NCBI RefSeq assembly: GCF_009184545.1
Contig: NZ_QJOW01000003.1
Location: 77,481-141,480 of the forward strand
Origin: Halosegnis rubeus
GTDB taxonomy: Archaea; Halobacteriota; Halobacteria; Halobacteriales; Haloarculaceae
DNA length: 64,000 nt
Direction of reading: 5' to 3'
The position numbers and the translations under genes are program-made. This document shows positions 8,102-17,154 of the stretch, one piece after another. Within the stretch, counting starts at the first letter, position 1. Every line of letters starts with the position of its first letter. Below the pieces are notes generated by a model that saw only the letters and a program-made list of their open reading frames with translations, had not been told where the DNA came from and did not search any database.

Positions 8102-9433
8102 ATGTTCGGAACGAGCGGGATTCGCGGGCCGGTCGGGGAGACGATGACGGCGGGGGTTGCACTCGACGTGGGGCGCGCGCTCGGTGCACACCTCGGGGCG
8201 CGCGACGCATCCCGTCGCGTCGTCGTGGGTCGCGATTCCCGAGAGTCGGGCACGCTCCTCCTCGATGCGCTCGCCGCGGGGCTGTGCGAGACGGGCGTGG
8301 ACGTGCTCGATACCGGCGTCGCGGCGACCCCGACGGTCGCGCGGGCCGTCGACCCGATGGACGCCGGTGCGGGTGTCGTCATCACCGCGAGTCACAACCC
8401 CGCACCCGACAACGGCATCAAGCTGTGGCAGCCGTCGGGACAGGCGTTCGACGCCGACCGCAGGGGGGACATCGAACGACGGATCACTGCGAGCGACTGG
8501 GAGCTCGAAGCGTGGGACGGTCTCGGATCGCGAACGGCGGTCGAAGCGACGACGGCCCACCGCGAGCGACTGGTCGAAGCGACCGGGCCCGTCGCCGAGC
8601 AGGTGGTCGTCGACCTCGGGAACGGGGCCGGAGGCGTCACCGTCGACGCCCTCACCGACCTCGGCTGTGCGGTCGAGACGCTGAACGCACAACCGGACGG
8701 CTCCTTCCCGGGGCGGCCCTCGGAGCCGACGGCAGAAAACTGCGAATCGCTCGCCACCCTCGTCCGGCAGTCGGACGCGACGGTCGGGATTGCCCACGAC
8801 GGCGACGCCGACCGGCTGCGCGCCGTGGCCGGCGACGGGACCTACCTCTCGGGGGACGTGACGCTGGCGCTGTTTGCGGCCGACGCGGCGACGACCGGCG
8901 ACCGGGTCGCCGTGCCCGTCGACACGAGTCTCGCCGTCAAGAAGTATCTCGCAGAACGGGGCGTCGGTGTCGAGCGCACGCCCGTCGGAGACACCTACGT
9001 CGCGGCGGCGGCGACGGCCCCGGACGTGGCCTTCGGCGGCGAGCCGTCGGGCGCGTGGATTTGGCCGGAAAAAACCCTGTGTCCCGACGGGCCGTACGCG
9101 GCCTGTCGGCTGGTCGCGCTGGCGAACGAGCGTTCGCTCACCGAGCGCGCGAGCGAAATACCGACCTACCCAATCGAGCGGGGAAGCGTCGCGGTCGAGG
9201 CGAAGACGGCGGTAATGGAGCGAGTGCGCGAGCGACTGCTCGCAGACTACGATGAGTCGCGCGTCTCGACGCTCGACGGAGTGCGCGTCGAGACGACGGA
9301 CGGGTGGTTCCTGCTCCGGGCGAGCGGGACCCAGCCGCTGGTCCGGGTGACGGCCGAGGCCCACGAGAAGCAGCGGGCCGCGGCGCTGTTCGCTGAAGCG
9401 AGCGAGTACGTGGAGACCGCAAGAGAGCGTTAG
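8102..9433 (+). CDS. glmM: Phosphoglucosamine mutase-type hexose phosphomutase
   Basis: 443 residues, alpha-D-phosphohexomutase family. Four loops are visible: phosphoserine loop TASHNP with S97, metal loop DGDADR (233-238), sugar loop GGEPSGAW (~315) and phosphate loop RASGTQPLVR (~402). It starts MFGTSGIRG, close to GlmM types, converting glucosamine 6-phosphate to glucosamine 1-phosphate for UDP-GlcNAc and glycan synthesis. Some archaeal members also act on mannose or glucose phosphates, so the substrate is inferred. Convergent and overlapping by 4 nt with the small zinc gene at 9430. Confidence 0.88.
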   Translation: MFGTSGIRGPVGETMTAGVALDVGRALGAHLGARDASRRVVVGRDSRESGTLLLDALAAGLCETGVDVLDTGVAATPTVARAVDPMDAGAGVVITASHNPAPDNGIKLWQPSGQAFDADRRGDIERRITASDWELEAWDGLGSRTAVEATTAHRERLVEATGPVAEQVVVDLGNGAGGVTVDALTDLGCAVETLNAQPDGSFPGRPSEPTAENCESLATLVRQSDATVGIAHDGDADRLRAVAGDGTYLSGDVTLALFAADAATTGDRVAVPVDTSLAVKKYLAERGVGVERTPVGDTYVAAAATAPDVAFGGEPSGAWIWPEKTLCPDGPYAACRLVALANERSLTERASEIPTYPIERGSVAVEAKTAVMERVRERLLADYDESRVSTLDGVRVETTDGWFLLRASGTQPLVRVTAEAHEKQRAAALFAEASEYVETARER

Positions 9434-9588
9434 GTTCGCCGGGTCGAGCGGGCCTGCCGCACGTCTGCGCCGTCGCGAATCTTGTCCTCACACTGTGGAC
9501 AGACGCGCGGAGCGTCGACGCCGTTCGGTGTGAACACACGAGCGTACGCTGCCGTCACGAACGAACTGCAGTTCTGGCATTCCGGCAT
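9430..9588 (-). CDS. Small CxxC zinc protein (DUF7563-like), paralogue of 5263
   Basis: 52 residues, starting MPECQNCSSFVTAAYARVF and ending VRQARSTRRT. Cysteine pairs CxxC (4, 7) and CPQC (~30-33) give one zinc site. It shares the layout of the 51-residue protein at 5263-5418, so the two are paralogues 4 kb apart. A TATA-like GTTATTATGAA on the minus strand (about 9611-9622) sits ~24-33 nt before the ATG, making it probably leaderless. Stop overlaps the glmM stop. Confidence 0.8.
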   Translation of the reverse strand: MPECQNCSSFVTAAYARVFTPNGVDAPRVCPQCEDKIRDGADVRQARSTRRT

Positions 9589-9604
9589 GTGTGTAAACGA
9601 ACAG

Positions 9605-9629
9605 CACAGTTCATAATAACGGTACTGTG
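9605..9629 (-). promoter_or_regulatory. Inverted repeat spanning the TATA box of the small zinc gene
   Basis: CACAGT (9605-9610) and its complement ACTGTG (9624-9629) flank the TATA-like element of the minus-strand small zinc gene. The centre lies where a repressor would block TBP. Operator function is inferred only from position and symmetry. Confidence 0.4.
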
Positions 9630-9737
9630 TGAATTTGTACCACGATTTGAGGGCGGCGGAGCGACGTTCCCGGTTGGTTCCCCGTGTTTTACCGCCGATA
9701 ACACAACGTTCATGACTCGGGAGTCCCGTTTTCGTGT

Positions 9738-10556
9738 ATGAACGCGTCTGTGGTGGGGAGACTCACAGACCAAGCGACGTTCACGGCGGCGGCGCGAGAC
9801 TCCGCGACTCCGGAGTGGGTACGTGACCACTGGGAGACGTTCGAGGCGAGCATGACCGGCGAGCGTGACGGCTCGCCGTTCCCGTGTTTCTTCGGCGCAG
9901 AGTCGGTCCGACAGGGCGACCCGCTGTACACGGCTGTCGATTCGATGTCCGACCCCGACGCGCTCCGACAGTTGGGAGCGACGCTGCTGGAGTATCTCGA
10001 CACGTGGGAGAGTCACAGCGACCGGGCCTCGCTCGTCGCCGTGTTCCGCCCGCCTACGGAGCCGTGGACCGAACGCGAGTACCACGAGGCGCTGTGGAAC
10101 ATCCTCCAGTTTCTCCACGTCCACGACCCCGAGCCGTGGCCGGCGGAGATTCCGACCGACACCGACCACCCGAAGTGGGAGTTCTCCTTCGGGGGCGAAC
10201 CGATGTTTCCGACCTGTCGCGCGCCCTTCTACGAGGAGCGCCAGAGCCGCTACAGCCCGGTCGGACTGGAAATCACGTTCCAGCCGCGCGCGCTGTTCGA
10301 GAAGCTGAACGTGACCGCAGACCACCCGACCGGCGAGCAGGCGCGTGAACTCATCCAGCGCCGGCTCGAAGAGTACGACGGCGTCGCTCCCCACCGGTTC
10401 CTCGGCGACTGGGGCGTCGAGGGCGACCGCGAGTGGCACCAGTATATGCTCCCGGAAGACGAGTCGCTCGCGCCCGATTCCCCGCCGATTCACATCGCGC
10501 GCGACCATCCGAAGGGAGAGCCGATCGAGCGCCCGGAGCGGGAGCTGCTCGCATGA
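9738..10556 (+). CDS. YqcI/YcgG-family protein
   Basis: 272 residues. Family features seen: an early [10 protein letters not shown] segment (~48), a [19 protein letters not shown] block (~147-165) with conserved Cys, and a central helical part. No catalytic function is established for the family. The stop overlaps the next gene's start (ATGA at 10553), which is good evidence for translational coupling with the isochorismatase-family hydrolase. Confidence 0.75.
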   Translation: MNASVVGRLTDQATFTAAARDSATPEWVRDHWETFEASMTGERDGSPFPCFFGAESVRQGDPLYTAVDSMSDPDALRQLGATLLEYLDTWESHSDRASLVAVFRPPTEPWTEREYHEALWNILQFLHVHDPEPWPAEIPTDTDHPKWEFSFGGEPMFPTCRAPFYEERQSRYSPVGLEITFQPRALFEKLNVTADHPTGEQARELIQRRLEEYDGVAPHRFLGDWGVEGDREWHQYMLPEDESLAPDSPPIHIARDHPKGEPIERPERELLA

Positions 10557-11080
10557 GCGTCCTGTTGCTCGTGGATTTCCAGACCGGCTTCGACGAGCCG
10601 CGGTGGGGGGAGCGAAACAACCCCGACGCCGAGGCGCGCGCTCGCGAATTGCTGACCGCGTGGCGCGAGCGCGGCGACTCCGTCGTCCACGCTCGCCACG
10701 ACTCGACGGAACCGGACTCACCCCTTCGGGCGGATGATCCCGGCTTCGCGTGGAAGGAGGGGCTCGAACCCGAGGGCGAGCACGTCGTCACCAAGCAGGC
10801 CAACAGCGCGTTCATCGGGACCGGGCTGGCCGAGTGGCTCCGCGAGCAGGGCGAAGACTCCATCGTCATCGGGGGGTTGACGACCGACCACTGCGTCTCC
10901 ACGACGGCCCGGATGGGGGAGAATCTCGGCTTCGACGTGCGGGTCGTGCGCGACGCGACCGCGACCCACGAGCGAAGTCTCGACGGCGAGCGGTTCGGCC
11001 CCGAGACGGTCCACCGGACCGCACTCGCACAGCTATCGGGGGAGTTCGCGGACATCGTGACGACAGACTCGTTACTCTAG
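10553..11080 (+). CDS. Isochorismatase-family cysteine hydrolase
   Basis: 175 residues. The catalytic triad of the family is intact: D8 (LLLVDFQ), K81 (VTKQANSAF) and C114 (TTDHCVSTT), with the cis-peptide-type IGGL strand before C114. Members hydrolyse isochorismate, nicotinamide, carbamoyl or related amides; the substrate here is unknown. ATGA overlap with the upstream YqcI/YcgG gene suggests an operon. Its 3' end overlaps the convergent orc gene by 9 nt. Confidence 0.88.
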   Translation: MSVLLLVDFQTGFDEPRWGERNNPDAEARARELLTAWRERGDSVVHARHDSTEPDSPLRADDPGFAWKEGLEPEGEHVVTKQANSAFIGTGLAEWLREQGEDSIVIGGLTTDHCVSTTARMGENLGFDVRVVRDATATHERSLDGERFGPETVHRTALAQLSGEFADIVTTDSLL

Positions 11081-12190
11081 CCGTTCCAGCACGGCCTCGG
11101 CGTCGTAAGACAAGGACAGTTCTCGCGAGCGACCGCGCCCCTCCACCTCGGCGTACTCGGCGTCGATGAGCCCGAGCTGGTCGAGTTTGTTGATAATCTC
11201 GGAGTAGCGGGTGTAGCCGAGGTCGGTGGTGTCGTGGAAGGGGTCGTACACGTCGCCGGCCCGCTTGCCGTCGTGTTCCGCGAGCGTGCGCAAGAAGGCC
11301 TGTTCGGACTCAGATAGCCCGCGCAGATGTCGCGAGAGGTGGACGTGTTTCGCCTTCTCGTACGCTTTCTCCACGTCCTCGACGCTCACCTCGGTGGAGC
11401 CGCGCATCTCGGCGTTGAGCCCGGCCCGCCGAAGCAGGTCGATGCCCACCCGGAGGTCGCCCCCGGAGTCGGCGGTGCGTTCCGCGACGGCGTCGAGAAT
11501 CCGTGGGCCGACCGCCCCTTCCACGAAGCCGCGCTCGACGCGCTCGCGCAGGATGTCGACGATTTCGCGCTCGCCGTAGGTGTTGAAGTACACCTCCTCG
11601 GGTCGGAAGACCGACTGGACGCGCCCGTCGAGGTCGGCGATCACGTCCAAATCGAGGTCAGACGAGACGACGATCACGCCGATTTTCGCACCCGACTGCG
11701 CCTCGTGGGCGCGCAACAGCGAATAGAGCGTCTCCGAGGCCTCGTTCTCGTAGAAGAGATAGTTCACGTCGTCTAACGCGACGACGAGCACCTCGTCGTC
11801 CTCGACCAGTCGCTCGGTAATCTGGCCGAACAGCTTCTTGAAGGAGATACCCGAGGTCGGCGGCTCGTAGTCGAACAGGCCCTCGAAGATCCGCGAGAAG
11901 ACGGAGTAGCGGGTGGCATCCACCTGGCAGTTGACGCGGACCGTCTGCACGTCAGAGACGCCGGCGAGTTCGTCGAACAGCTTCTGGACGGCGGTCGTCT
12001 TCCCCGTGCCCGGCGGGCCGCGCGCGAGGACGTTCAGGGGGCGCGAGCCGCGGACGGCGGGCCGGAGCGCGTACTTCAGCGTCTCCATCTGCTCGCCGCG
12101 GTGTTGGAACGTCTCCGGGACGTACTCGAAATCGAAGACCGTCTCGTCGCGGAACACCGACTCGTCCCACCCGAGCATATCCCCGCTCAT
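11072..12190 (-). CDS. orc: Orc1/Cdc6-family replication initiator (not origin-linked here)
   Basis: 372 residues, AAA+ initiator. Walker A GPPGTGKT at 58-65, Walker [12 protein letters not shown] (~135-145), sensor 1 [11 protein letters not shown] (~175), sensor 2 in the [15 protein letters not shown] segment (~245), then a winged-helix C-terminus. The upstream gap to the toxin gene is only 53 bp and I see no origin recognition boxes in it, unlike the orc1 at 27103. So this copy probably acts at a distance, or in regulation or repair. Shorter than the origin-linked paralogue, which has a long acidic N-terminus. Confidence 0.9.
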   Translation of the reverse strand: MSGDMLGWDESVFRDETVFDFEYVPETFQHRGEQMETLKYALRPAVRGSRPLNVLARGPPGTGKTTAVQKLFDELAGVSDVQTVRVNCQVDATRYSVFSRIFEGLFDYEPPTSGISFKKLFGQITERLVEDDEVLVVALDDVNYLFYENEASETLYSLLRAHEAQSGAKIGVIVVSSDLDLDVIADLDGRVQSVFRPEEVYFNTYGEREIVDILRERVERGFVEGAVGPRILDAVAERTADSGGDLRVGIDLLRRAGLNAEMRGSTEVSVEDVEKAYEKAKHVHLSRHLRGLSESEQAFLRTLAEHDGKRAGDVYDPFHDTTDLGYTRYSEIINKLDQLGLIDAEYAEVEGRGRSRELSLSYDAEAVLERLE

Positions 12191-12243
12191 TCTACTTTCA
12201 CCTCGCTACCCGGACATGATAAAGCTGTGGGCGGAGCGAGGAA

Positions 12244-12570
12244 TCAGGGATACGTCTGGACTTCCTCAACGACACGCGTAACGTAGTCGTCAGTAACTCG
12301 ACCCTGCCACGCGACGAGGTCCTCGACTCGTGGTGAGTGAATCGCCCACGGAGAGACGAAAGAGTTCCGTGGAACACCACCTGTCACCCACACGTCGTCT
12401 GAGAGTGGAACGGACGGTTCGTACTGCTTGGTCGTGACGGCGAGCGCGATGAACTGCTCCTCATCGAATGGGTGGGTATCGGTGTTGATGATGAGCCACG
12501 GGCGCTGTCGCTCGGTACCGAGTTTGAACGGGTCCGTACTCCGGACGATATCCCCGTGTTTCGGGTGCAT
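12244..12570 (-). CDS. PemK/MazF-like toxin
   Basis: 108 residues from MHPKHGDIV. The layout fits the MazF/PemK SH3-like barrel: an N-terminal GDIVRST strand, RPWLIINTDTHPFDEEQFIALAVTT (the usual RPxLVI...F...VT pattern), then a variable loop and a final helix. The family are mRNA interferases; activity here is inferred. Its start overlaps the stop of the preceding HTH gene by 1 nt (TGATG), the normal antitoxin-first order. A stalled longer frame to 12624 is an overlap artefact. Confidence 0.75.
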   Translation of the reverse strand: MHPKHGDIVRSTDPFKLGTERQRPWLIINTDTHPFDEEQFIALAVTTKQYEPSVPLSDDVWVTGGVPRNSFVSPWAIHSPRVEDLVAWQGRVTDDYVTRVVEEVQTYP

Positions 12571-12935
12571 CAGTCGTCGCTCCGCTCGCTTGGATGGGCG
12601 TCCTCGGGCGAGGTTTCGTCCCACGCATCGGGGTCGATACCGCCGTCCTCGGCGTTCAGCCGCGCGGTGGCGGTGGCGAGGTTGTAGGCACTTTGGACCC
12701 GGTCGCTGTCGTCCGTGATGGCCCAGTAGTTACCGCGGTGGCGCACGAGCATCCGGTCTTTCAGTCGGGAGAGCGCCGTCCCGACGGTGTTCGGGTCGGC
12801 GTCGAGTTCCGTCGCAATCTCGCCGCGCGTGAACGCCTTGTCTGCGTGGCTGTGGAGGAACGCGACCACCTGCGCCGGCACGCTCTGCTCGCTCGGCAGC
12901 TCGCCCGACTCGAACTCGTCGATACTTACTGGCAT
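12570..12935 (-). CDS. Winged-helix antitoxin/repressor partner of PemK-like toxin
   Basis: 121 residues, starting MPVSIDEFESGE. A winged-helix domain covers about residues 20-75: VVAFLHSHADKAFTRGEIATEL, then NTVGTALSRLKDRMLVRHRGNYW. The C-terminal ~45 residues are acidic and could bind the toxin. It is upstream of and coupled to the PemK-like gene, so antitoxin plus autorepressor is the likely role. It is not one of the classical MazE folds, so the pairing is inferred from gene order. Confidence 0.7.
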   Translation of the reverse strand: MPVSIDEFESGELPSEQSVPAQVVAFLHSHADKAFTRGEIATELDADPNTVGTALSRLKDRMLVRHRGNYWAITDDSDRVQSAYNLATATARLNAEDGGIDPDAWDETSPEDAHPSERSDD

Positions 12936-12966
12936 CGTCCGTAGTTGGTATGCTGGCGTAATGAGT

Positions 12967-12980
12967 GTACTGACGTACTG
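12967..12980 (-). promoter_or_regulatory. Direct repeat upstream of the toxin-antitoxin operon
   Basis: GTACTG-AC-GTACTG, two 6-bp direct repeats 30-45 bp upstream of the antitoxin ATG at 12935. The spacing fits an operator near the promoter of a self-regulated toxin-antitoxin operon. The assignment is inferred from position only. Confidence 0.3.
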
Positions 12981-13046
12981 TTGTGCTTGTCCACCGTGCG
13001 ACCCAACACCCACAAGACGTATGATATCTTCTCAACACGGTGTAGT

Positions 13047-13442
13047 GTGAATAGAAGACAGGTCCTCGCGTCGGGGGGACTGCTGTTGCTCGGGGGCTGT
13101 CAGCAGATTACCGGCTGTGCCAGCAAGAACGTCGGTGAGATTCGGTGTCGGGACGCCACCCTCACGACAGACCAGCGGGACCAGACGATTCCGGTCGTCT
13201 ACGGTGAGCGCACGCCAGCAGAACAGGAGATTCTCGACGTGGCTATCCCAGAGCCGAGATACCGGACGTGTAAACCGTTTTCAGAGGCTTTTGAATCGCT
13301 CAGCGGGTCGCTGGTGAACAACTACTCCGAACAAACTGAGGGTCGCGTTCCAGAGCCACTTCGGTGGCCCTACGTCAAGAGGGGTAATCAATATTATCAG
13401 ACATTCTACAGAGAGGGAGATATACTAGTGGGCAACGTATGA
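13047..13442 (+). CDS. Small predicted lipoprotein
   Basis: 131 residues from a GTG start (VNRRQVLASGG...). The N-terminus has an Arg-Arg pair, a short hydrophobic stretch LLLLGGC and a lipobox LGGC around residue 16, typical of haloarchaeal Tat-exported lipoproteins. Two more cysteines follow (ITGC, IRCRD). The TATA-like TATGATAT at about 13020-13027 places the transcript start near the GTG, supporting this start over 12945. The rest matches no family I know. Confidence 0.7.
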   Translation: MNRRQVLASGGLLLLGGCQQITGCASKNVGEIRCRDATLTTDQRDQTIPVVYGERTPAEQEILDVAIPEPRYRTCKPFSEAFESLSGSLVNNYSEQTEGRVPEPLRWPYVKRGNQYYQTFYREGDILVGNV

Positions 13443-13459
13443 AGTTCCTCAAAGCAGTG

Positions 13460-15430
13460 CTACTCGAACTTGTCCAGTAGGTCGTCGTAGAACATCTCAC
13501 CCGAATCCTCCGCTAATTTCTCGACAATCAGCTCCGGGGTCGAGCGCGCGAGTTTGTTCTTGACCGGGGAGCGATTCACGCGGAGCTCTCCGTCTTCCAA
13601 GCCGACGGCCTCGATACCGTCGACCTGCACGTCGAACGCGCAGGCGTCGCGGATCTCGCCCGCGAGGTGTGAGACGAAAACGGCAGTCGAATCCGACTCG
13701 TGGAGGGCTTCGAGGATGCCGGCGATGATGAGCGCGCTCGCACCGGGTTCGGTGATGGATTCGAGTTCGTCCACGAGGACCAGTCGGGTCGCGTCGCCGG
13801 TCGCGAGGTCGCCGAACTCCCGGAGCGTGGACTCGAAGGCTCCGGCGTCGAGGGTTCCCTGCGACTTGGCCTGATAGTGGAGCGTCTCGAACTGTTCGAT
13901 TCGCACCTCGTCGGCGGGGACGGGCATCCCCATGTGCGCGAGCACGGCCACGAGCCCGACCAAATCGAGCGTCGAGGTCTTCCCGCCGGAGTTGACACCC
14001 GAGAGGAGTGCGACCCCACCGACGGCGTACTCGACCGGCTCGACATCCTCGAAGGCCACATCGAGCAGGGGCGACCGGCCGCCCTCGATGGCGATGCCAG
14101 AGCCGCCGATTTCGGGAACGGTGCAGTCGTATCGGTCGGCGAAGCGAGCGACGGCGAGCTCCACGTCGAGTTCGAGCGCGGCGTCCACGAGGTCAGCCGC
14201 CGGCTCGCGGAGGTCGGCCAGCTGCTCGGCGAGTTCCTGTTTGAGCCGGGTGGCGCGGCGGTCGCGCTCGGCGGTGAGCTCCTCGCGAAGCTTGCTCACG
14301 ACGCGCTCGTCGTGCTCGACGGGGAAGGTGGGGTCGTCCGGGAAGGCAGTGCGGGCGCGGGCGGCGTGGTCAGAGAGCGACAGCGTCTCGATTAGTTGGT
14401 CGCGGGCGGCTTCGATGGCGTCGCTGTACTCGTCGGCGAGTTCGCGGTCGAGTAAGGAATCGACGCCGGCACCGCGTTCCACGAGCGAGAGCAGGTCACC
14501 GCCCTCGATGGTCACGTCGCGCTCTTCGATGGCCTCGCGGAGGCGGTCGTTGGCGACGTTTTCGGCCATCGAGACGGCGGCGTCGAGGTCATCGACGGCG
14601 ACGGAGAGCCGGTCGAGTTCGTCGTCGTCGGCGACGGTCCCCTCCTCGGTGAGTCTGGAAAGCGCGTCCTCGACGGTGTCGGTGTCGAGGGGCGCATCTA
14701 TGCCGGCGGCGTCGTGGACGCGGGCCGCGGCACGGACGGAGTCGCGGTTGCGGGCGAAGAAGGCGAGCGCGCGCTCGGGGACGACAGAGACGGGGTCGTC
14801 GAACGCCTGGGGTTCGACGCGCACGTCACCCTCTACCTCGATGCCGGCGAATGACTCGTCGAGCGCAATGACGGTGGCGTACCCGCGTGCGAGTTCGGCC
14901 ACGTCGCGAGCGTCGTCCACGAGTTCGACGGAGAGTTCGGGGAAAGCGTCGCTCGCTTGCGAGTAGGTCTCGGCGTCGCTGGTGGCGAGACAGCGGTCGC
15001 GTACGCGAACGTCACGCGGCTCTGCGAGCGGAGTCACGTCGGCGAGGGCGTCGGCTACCGCCGGGGTAGGGTCGCGGGCGAGCGCGCGGTCGGTGAACTC
15101 GCGCGTCTCGGCGAGGCGGCTCTCGCTCGCAGATGGGTAGAACGTCTCCAGTCGCTTGGCGGCGTAGTCGGTGACGGTCTCGGCCTGCAACAGGTCGAGG
15201 GCGTCGTCGTAGAGTTCGCGGGCGCGGTCGGTGGCCAGGAAGTCGTCGGTGTCGTCGTGGCGAGCACGGATGGCCCCTCGGGCGATGCGGGCGGCCTGGC
15301 CCTCCGATACCTGTGGTGCGCGGGCGATAGCGGCTACGTCACCGCGTTCGAGAGCGGCTTCGGGGTCGTCGAGTTCACGGAGCCGCGCGGCGGTCTTTGC
15401 TCCGACTCCGGGAACCGATTCCAACTCCAT
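13460..15430 (-). CDS. Archaeal MutS-related ATPase with N-terminal HhH (MutS5/MutS2-like)
   Basis: 656 residues. It starts with a helix-hairpin-helix element (SVPGVGAKTAARLREL, ~5-20). A long helical core follows, then the MutS-type ABC ATPase near the C-terminus: Walker A LLSGVNSGGKTSTLDL (~475), Q-loop region, signature segment STLREFGDLAT (~540) and Walker B LVLVDELESITEPG (~555). The mismatch-recognition domain of MutS1 and the Smr nuclease of MutS2 are absent. A role with branched DNA or recombination is inferred from the family. Not for classical mismatch repair. Confidence 0.8.
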   Translation of the reverse strand: MELESVPGVGAKTAARLRELDDPEAALERGDVAAIARAPQVSEGQAARIARGAIRARHDDTDDFLATDRARELYDDALDLLQAETVTDYAAKRLETFYPSASESRLAETREFTDRALARDPTPAVADALADVTPLAEPRDVRVRDRCLATSDAETYSQASDAFPELSVELVDDARDVAELARGYATVIALDESFAGIEVEGDVRVEPQAFDDPVSVVPERALAFFARNRDSVRAAARVHDAAGIDAPLDTDTVEDALSRLTEEGTVADDDELDRLSVAVDDLDAAVSMAENVANDRLREAIEERDVTIEGGDLLSLVERGAGVDSLLDRELADEYSDAIEAARDQLIETLSLSDHAARARTAFPDDPTFPVEHDERVVSKLREELTAERDRRATRLKQELAEQLADLREPAADLVDAALELDVELAVARFADRYDCTVPEIGGSGIAIEGGRSPLLDVAFEDVEPVEYAVGGVALLSGVNSGGKTSTLDLVGLVAVLAHMGMPVPADEVRIEQFETLHYQAKSQGTLDAGAFESTLREFGDLATGDATRLVLVDELESITEPGASALIIAGILEALHESDSTAVFVSHLAGEIRDACAFDVQVDGIEAVGLEDGELRVNRSPVKNKLARSTPELIVEKLAEDSGEMFYDDLLDKFE

Positions 15431-15517
15431 TGACGGGTGTGACGGCCCCCGTGAGAAAAACCCTTAGTCCTCGTCGGCATCCCTGCCGGGACCACAGCAA
15501 GCCGGTCGACCCGGCCG

Positions 15518-16318
15518 TCAGCGACGGACCACGTCGTAGCGTATCGTCACGAGCGGAACGCCACAGAACCGGATATACTGACGGGCGACGGCGGCAGCCT
15601 CGCCGGCGGTCGGCTGGACCCGGAACCACTGGTCTGCCGGGAGGGACATCGCCCCGACCGGCGTGGTGAGATACAGCCCCCCGTCGGGACAGTCGGTCGT
15701 GAGTTCGATGCCCGCGTCGTCGTTGTCGACGGCGAGCACCGTCGAGAGATTCGCGCTGGGGAGCGGAACCGCGATGTCGACGCGGCGTTTCCCCTCGTGT
15801 TCGTAGCTGGCGTAGAGTGCCGTGAAGACGCCGGTGCCGTCCGGCTCGGTTCGAATCCAGAGTCGCGGGTCGTCGCGGGGGTCGCGGCTCGCGGCCGGTT
15901 CGGCGAGTCGCGCGAGGTCACTCTCGACCCGTTTCGGTTCCTCGCCCGGACCGGGAAGATTCAGCTGTTCGACCCGGCTCGTCAGTCGAGAGGCGGCTCG
16001 TGCGCCGAGTCGGAACGGCCGGTGCCACGTGGCGTCGACCGTCATCTCGAACTCGCTCGTCTGCTCGTACAGCGCGCGCACGTCGCGGTCGACGCGGTCG
16101 GGGTCGAATGATTCGCTTTCGTACGCGTCGAGGGAGTCCATCTCGCCGACGACGGACGCCCCGCGGAGGTCGCGGCGGTCGGCCCAGTCGCCGCCGATAC
16201 GACCGTCGCCGAGAATCGGGCTGAGGGGGACCTCGCGTGCACGGCGGCGGGTGCGGGCGACGATCCCGGTCACCGCGGCGAGGACCACGCCGGCGAGGAT
16301 ACGTCGAAGGCGGGACAC
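15518..16318 (-). CDS. Hypothetical protein with N-terminal membrane segment
   Basis: 266 residues. An N-terminal hydrophobic helix (ILAGVVLAAVTGIVA, ~7-21) is followed by an Arg cluster, so it is probably anchored with the rest in the cytoplasm. The remainder is mixed alpha/beta with no motif I recognise. The C-terminal half has many beta-type segments (VDIAVPLPSANLSTVLAVD). Unknown function. Divergent from ridA with a 53-bp gap. Confidence 0.6.
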   Translation of the reverse strand: MSRLRRILAGVVLAAVTGIVARTRRRAREVPLSPILGDGRIGGDWADRRDLRGASVVGEMDSLDAYESESFDPDRVDRDVRALYEQTSEFEMTVDATWHRPFRLGARAASRLTSRVEQLNLPGPGEEPKRVESDLARLAEPAASRDPRDDPRLWIRTEPDGTGVFTALYASYEHEGKRRVDIAVPLPSANLSTVLAVDNDDAGIELTTDCPDGGLYLTTPVGAMSLPADQWFRVQPTAGEAAAVARQYIRFCGVPLVTIRYDVVRR

Positions 16319-16371
16319 GCCGGAACTACGTCTCCACCGGAGTTAAGAACGGTCCACGCCTGCCCCGAAAT

Positions 16372-16752
16372 ATGAAGCATATCGTCCACACCGACGAAGC
16401 GCCGGAGGCGGTCGGCGCGTACAGTCAGGCGACGACGAACGGCGACCTCGTCTTCACCGCCGGCCAGATTCCGCTCACCCCCGACGGTGAGCTTCGCGAC
16501 GAGGCGTCCGTGACCGAGCAGACCGAACTCGCGCTCGCGAATCTGAAGGCCGTGTTGGCGGAGGCTGGCGCAGCGCCGACAGACGTGTTGAAGACGACGG
16601 TGTTTCTCGCGGATATCGACAACTTCGACGAGATGAACGCGGCGTACGCGGAGTTTTTCGATTCGGAGCCGCCGGCGCGGTCGGCGGTGCAGGCGGGGGC
16701 GCTCCCGAAGGGCGTCGCCGTCGAAATCGAAGCCGTCGCCAGCATCGAGTGA
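16372..16752 (+). CDS. ridA: RidA-family enamine/imine deaminase
   Basis: 126 residues, the standard RidA (YjgF/YER057c) length. It removes reactive 2-aminoacrylate-type enamines made by PLP enzymes. Family positions are seen: EAVGAYSQA (~12-20), VFTAGQIPLTP (~27), and the catalytic arginine in PPARSAVQAGALPKG (~100-114). The ATG at 16372 fits family length. Stop overlaps the next start (TGATG at 16750-16754). Confidence 0.92.
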   Translation: MKHIVHTDEAPEAVGAYSQATTNGDLVFTAGQIPLTPDGELRDEASVTEQTELALANLKAVLAEAGAAPTDVLKTTVFLADIDNFDEMNAAYAEFFDSEPPARSAVQAGALPKGVAVEIEAVASIE

Positions 16753-16940
16753 TGGAGCCGGTCGTCCGCGAGAGCGCGCTGTGGGGTGTCACGAGCGGGC
16801 TACTCTTCGTCGTACTCGCGTTCGGCTACCGACTGGCGACCGACACAGACCTCTCGGTGTTGTTGGCGCTCGTCGTCGGACTCCTCGTCGGAGCCGTCAC
16901 TGCCGGGCTGTCGTATCTCGTGGACAGACGCCTCGCGTAA
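16752..16940 (+). CDS. Small two-helix membrane protein
   Basis: 62 residues, two predicted transmembrane helices (LWGVTSGLLFVVLAFGYRLA and SVLLALVVGLLVGAVTAGL) with a short polar loop. Translationally coupled to ridA (TGATG). No recognised family. A GTG 3 nt upstream is an alternative start. Confidence 0.65.
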   Translation: MEPVVRESALWGVTSGLLFVVLAFGYRLATDTDLSVLLALVVGLLVGAVTAGLSYLVDRRLA

Positions 16941-16986
16941 CCGTCTCGAAACGCTTTACACGACGAACGGGATAGGTACGAACCGA

Positions 16987-17067
16987 GCCAGGATGGCCGA
17001 GTGGTAAGGCGCACGCCTGGAAAGCGTGTTCCATTATGGATCCAGGGTTCAAATCCCTGTCCTGGCG
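16987..17067 (+). tRNA. tRNA-Ser(GGA)
   Basis: 81 nt, class II tRNA with a long variable arm. Acceptor GCCAGGA pairs with TCCTGGC; anticodon stem ACGC/GCGT closes the loop CTGGAAA with anticodon GGA at 17019-17021; T-arm GGTTCAAATCC. No encoded CCA. A GCTTTACACG box about 35-40 nt upstream may be the promoter. Its 3' end is repeated at 17155. Confidence 0.95.
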
Positions 17068-17154
17068 TTTTTACTGAAATCACACGGACGGTGGCGAGCA
17101 CACGGGATTTGAATCAAGGAGGGCGCGCGCAACGCAGTGAGCACGTCCGACTGT

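Noticed and set aside
7397-9364. 655-codon minus-strand frame
   Set aside because: Antisense shadow of the SDR and glmM genes, with no domain signature.
12191-12243. Origin next to the short orc gene
   Set aside because: The gap is 53 bp with no origin recognition box and no A/T-rich core.
17072-17154. Second tRNA gene after tRNA-Ser
   Set aside because: Only the 3' end is present; no acceptor 5' strand, D-arm or anticodon arm can be formed.
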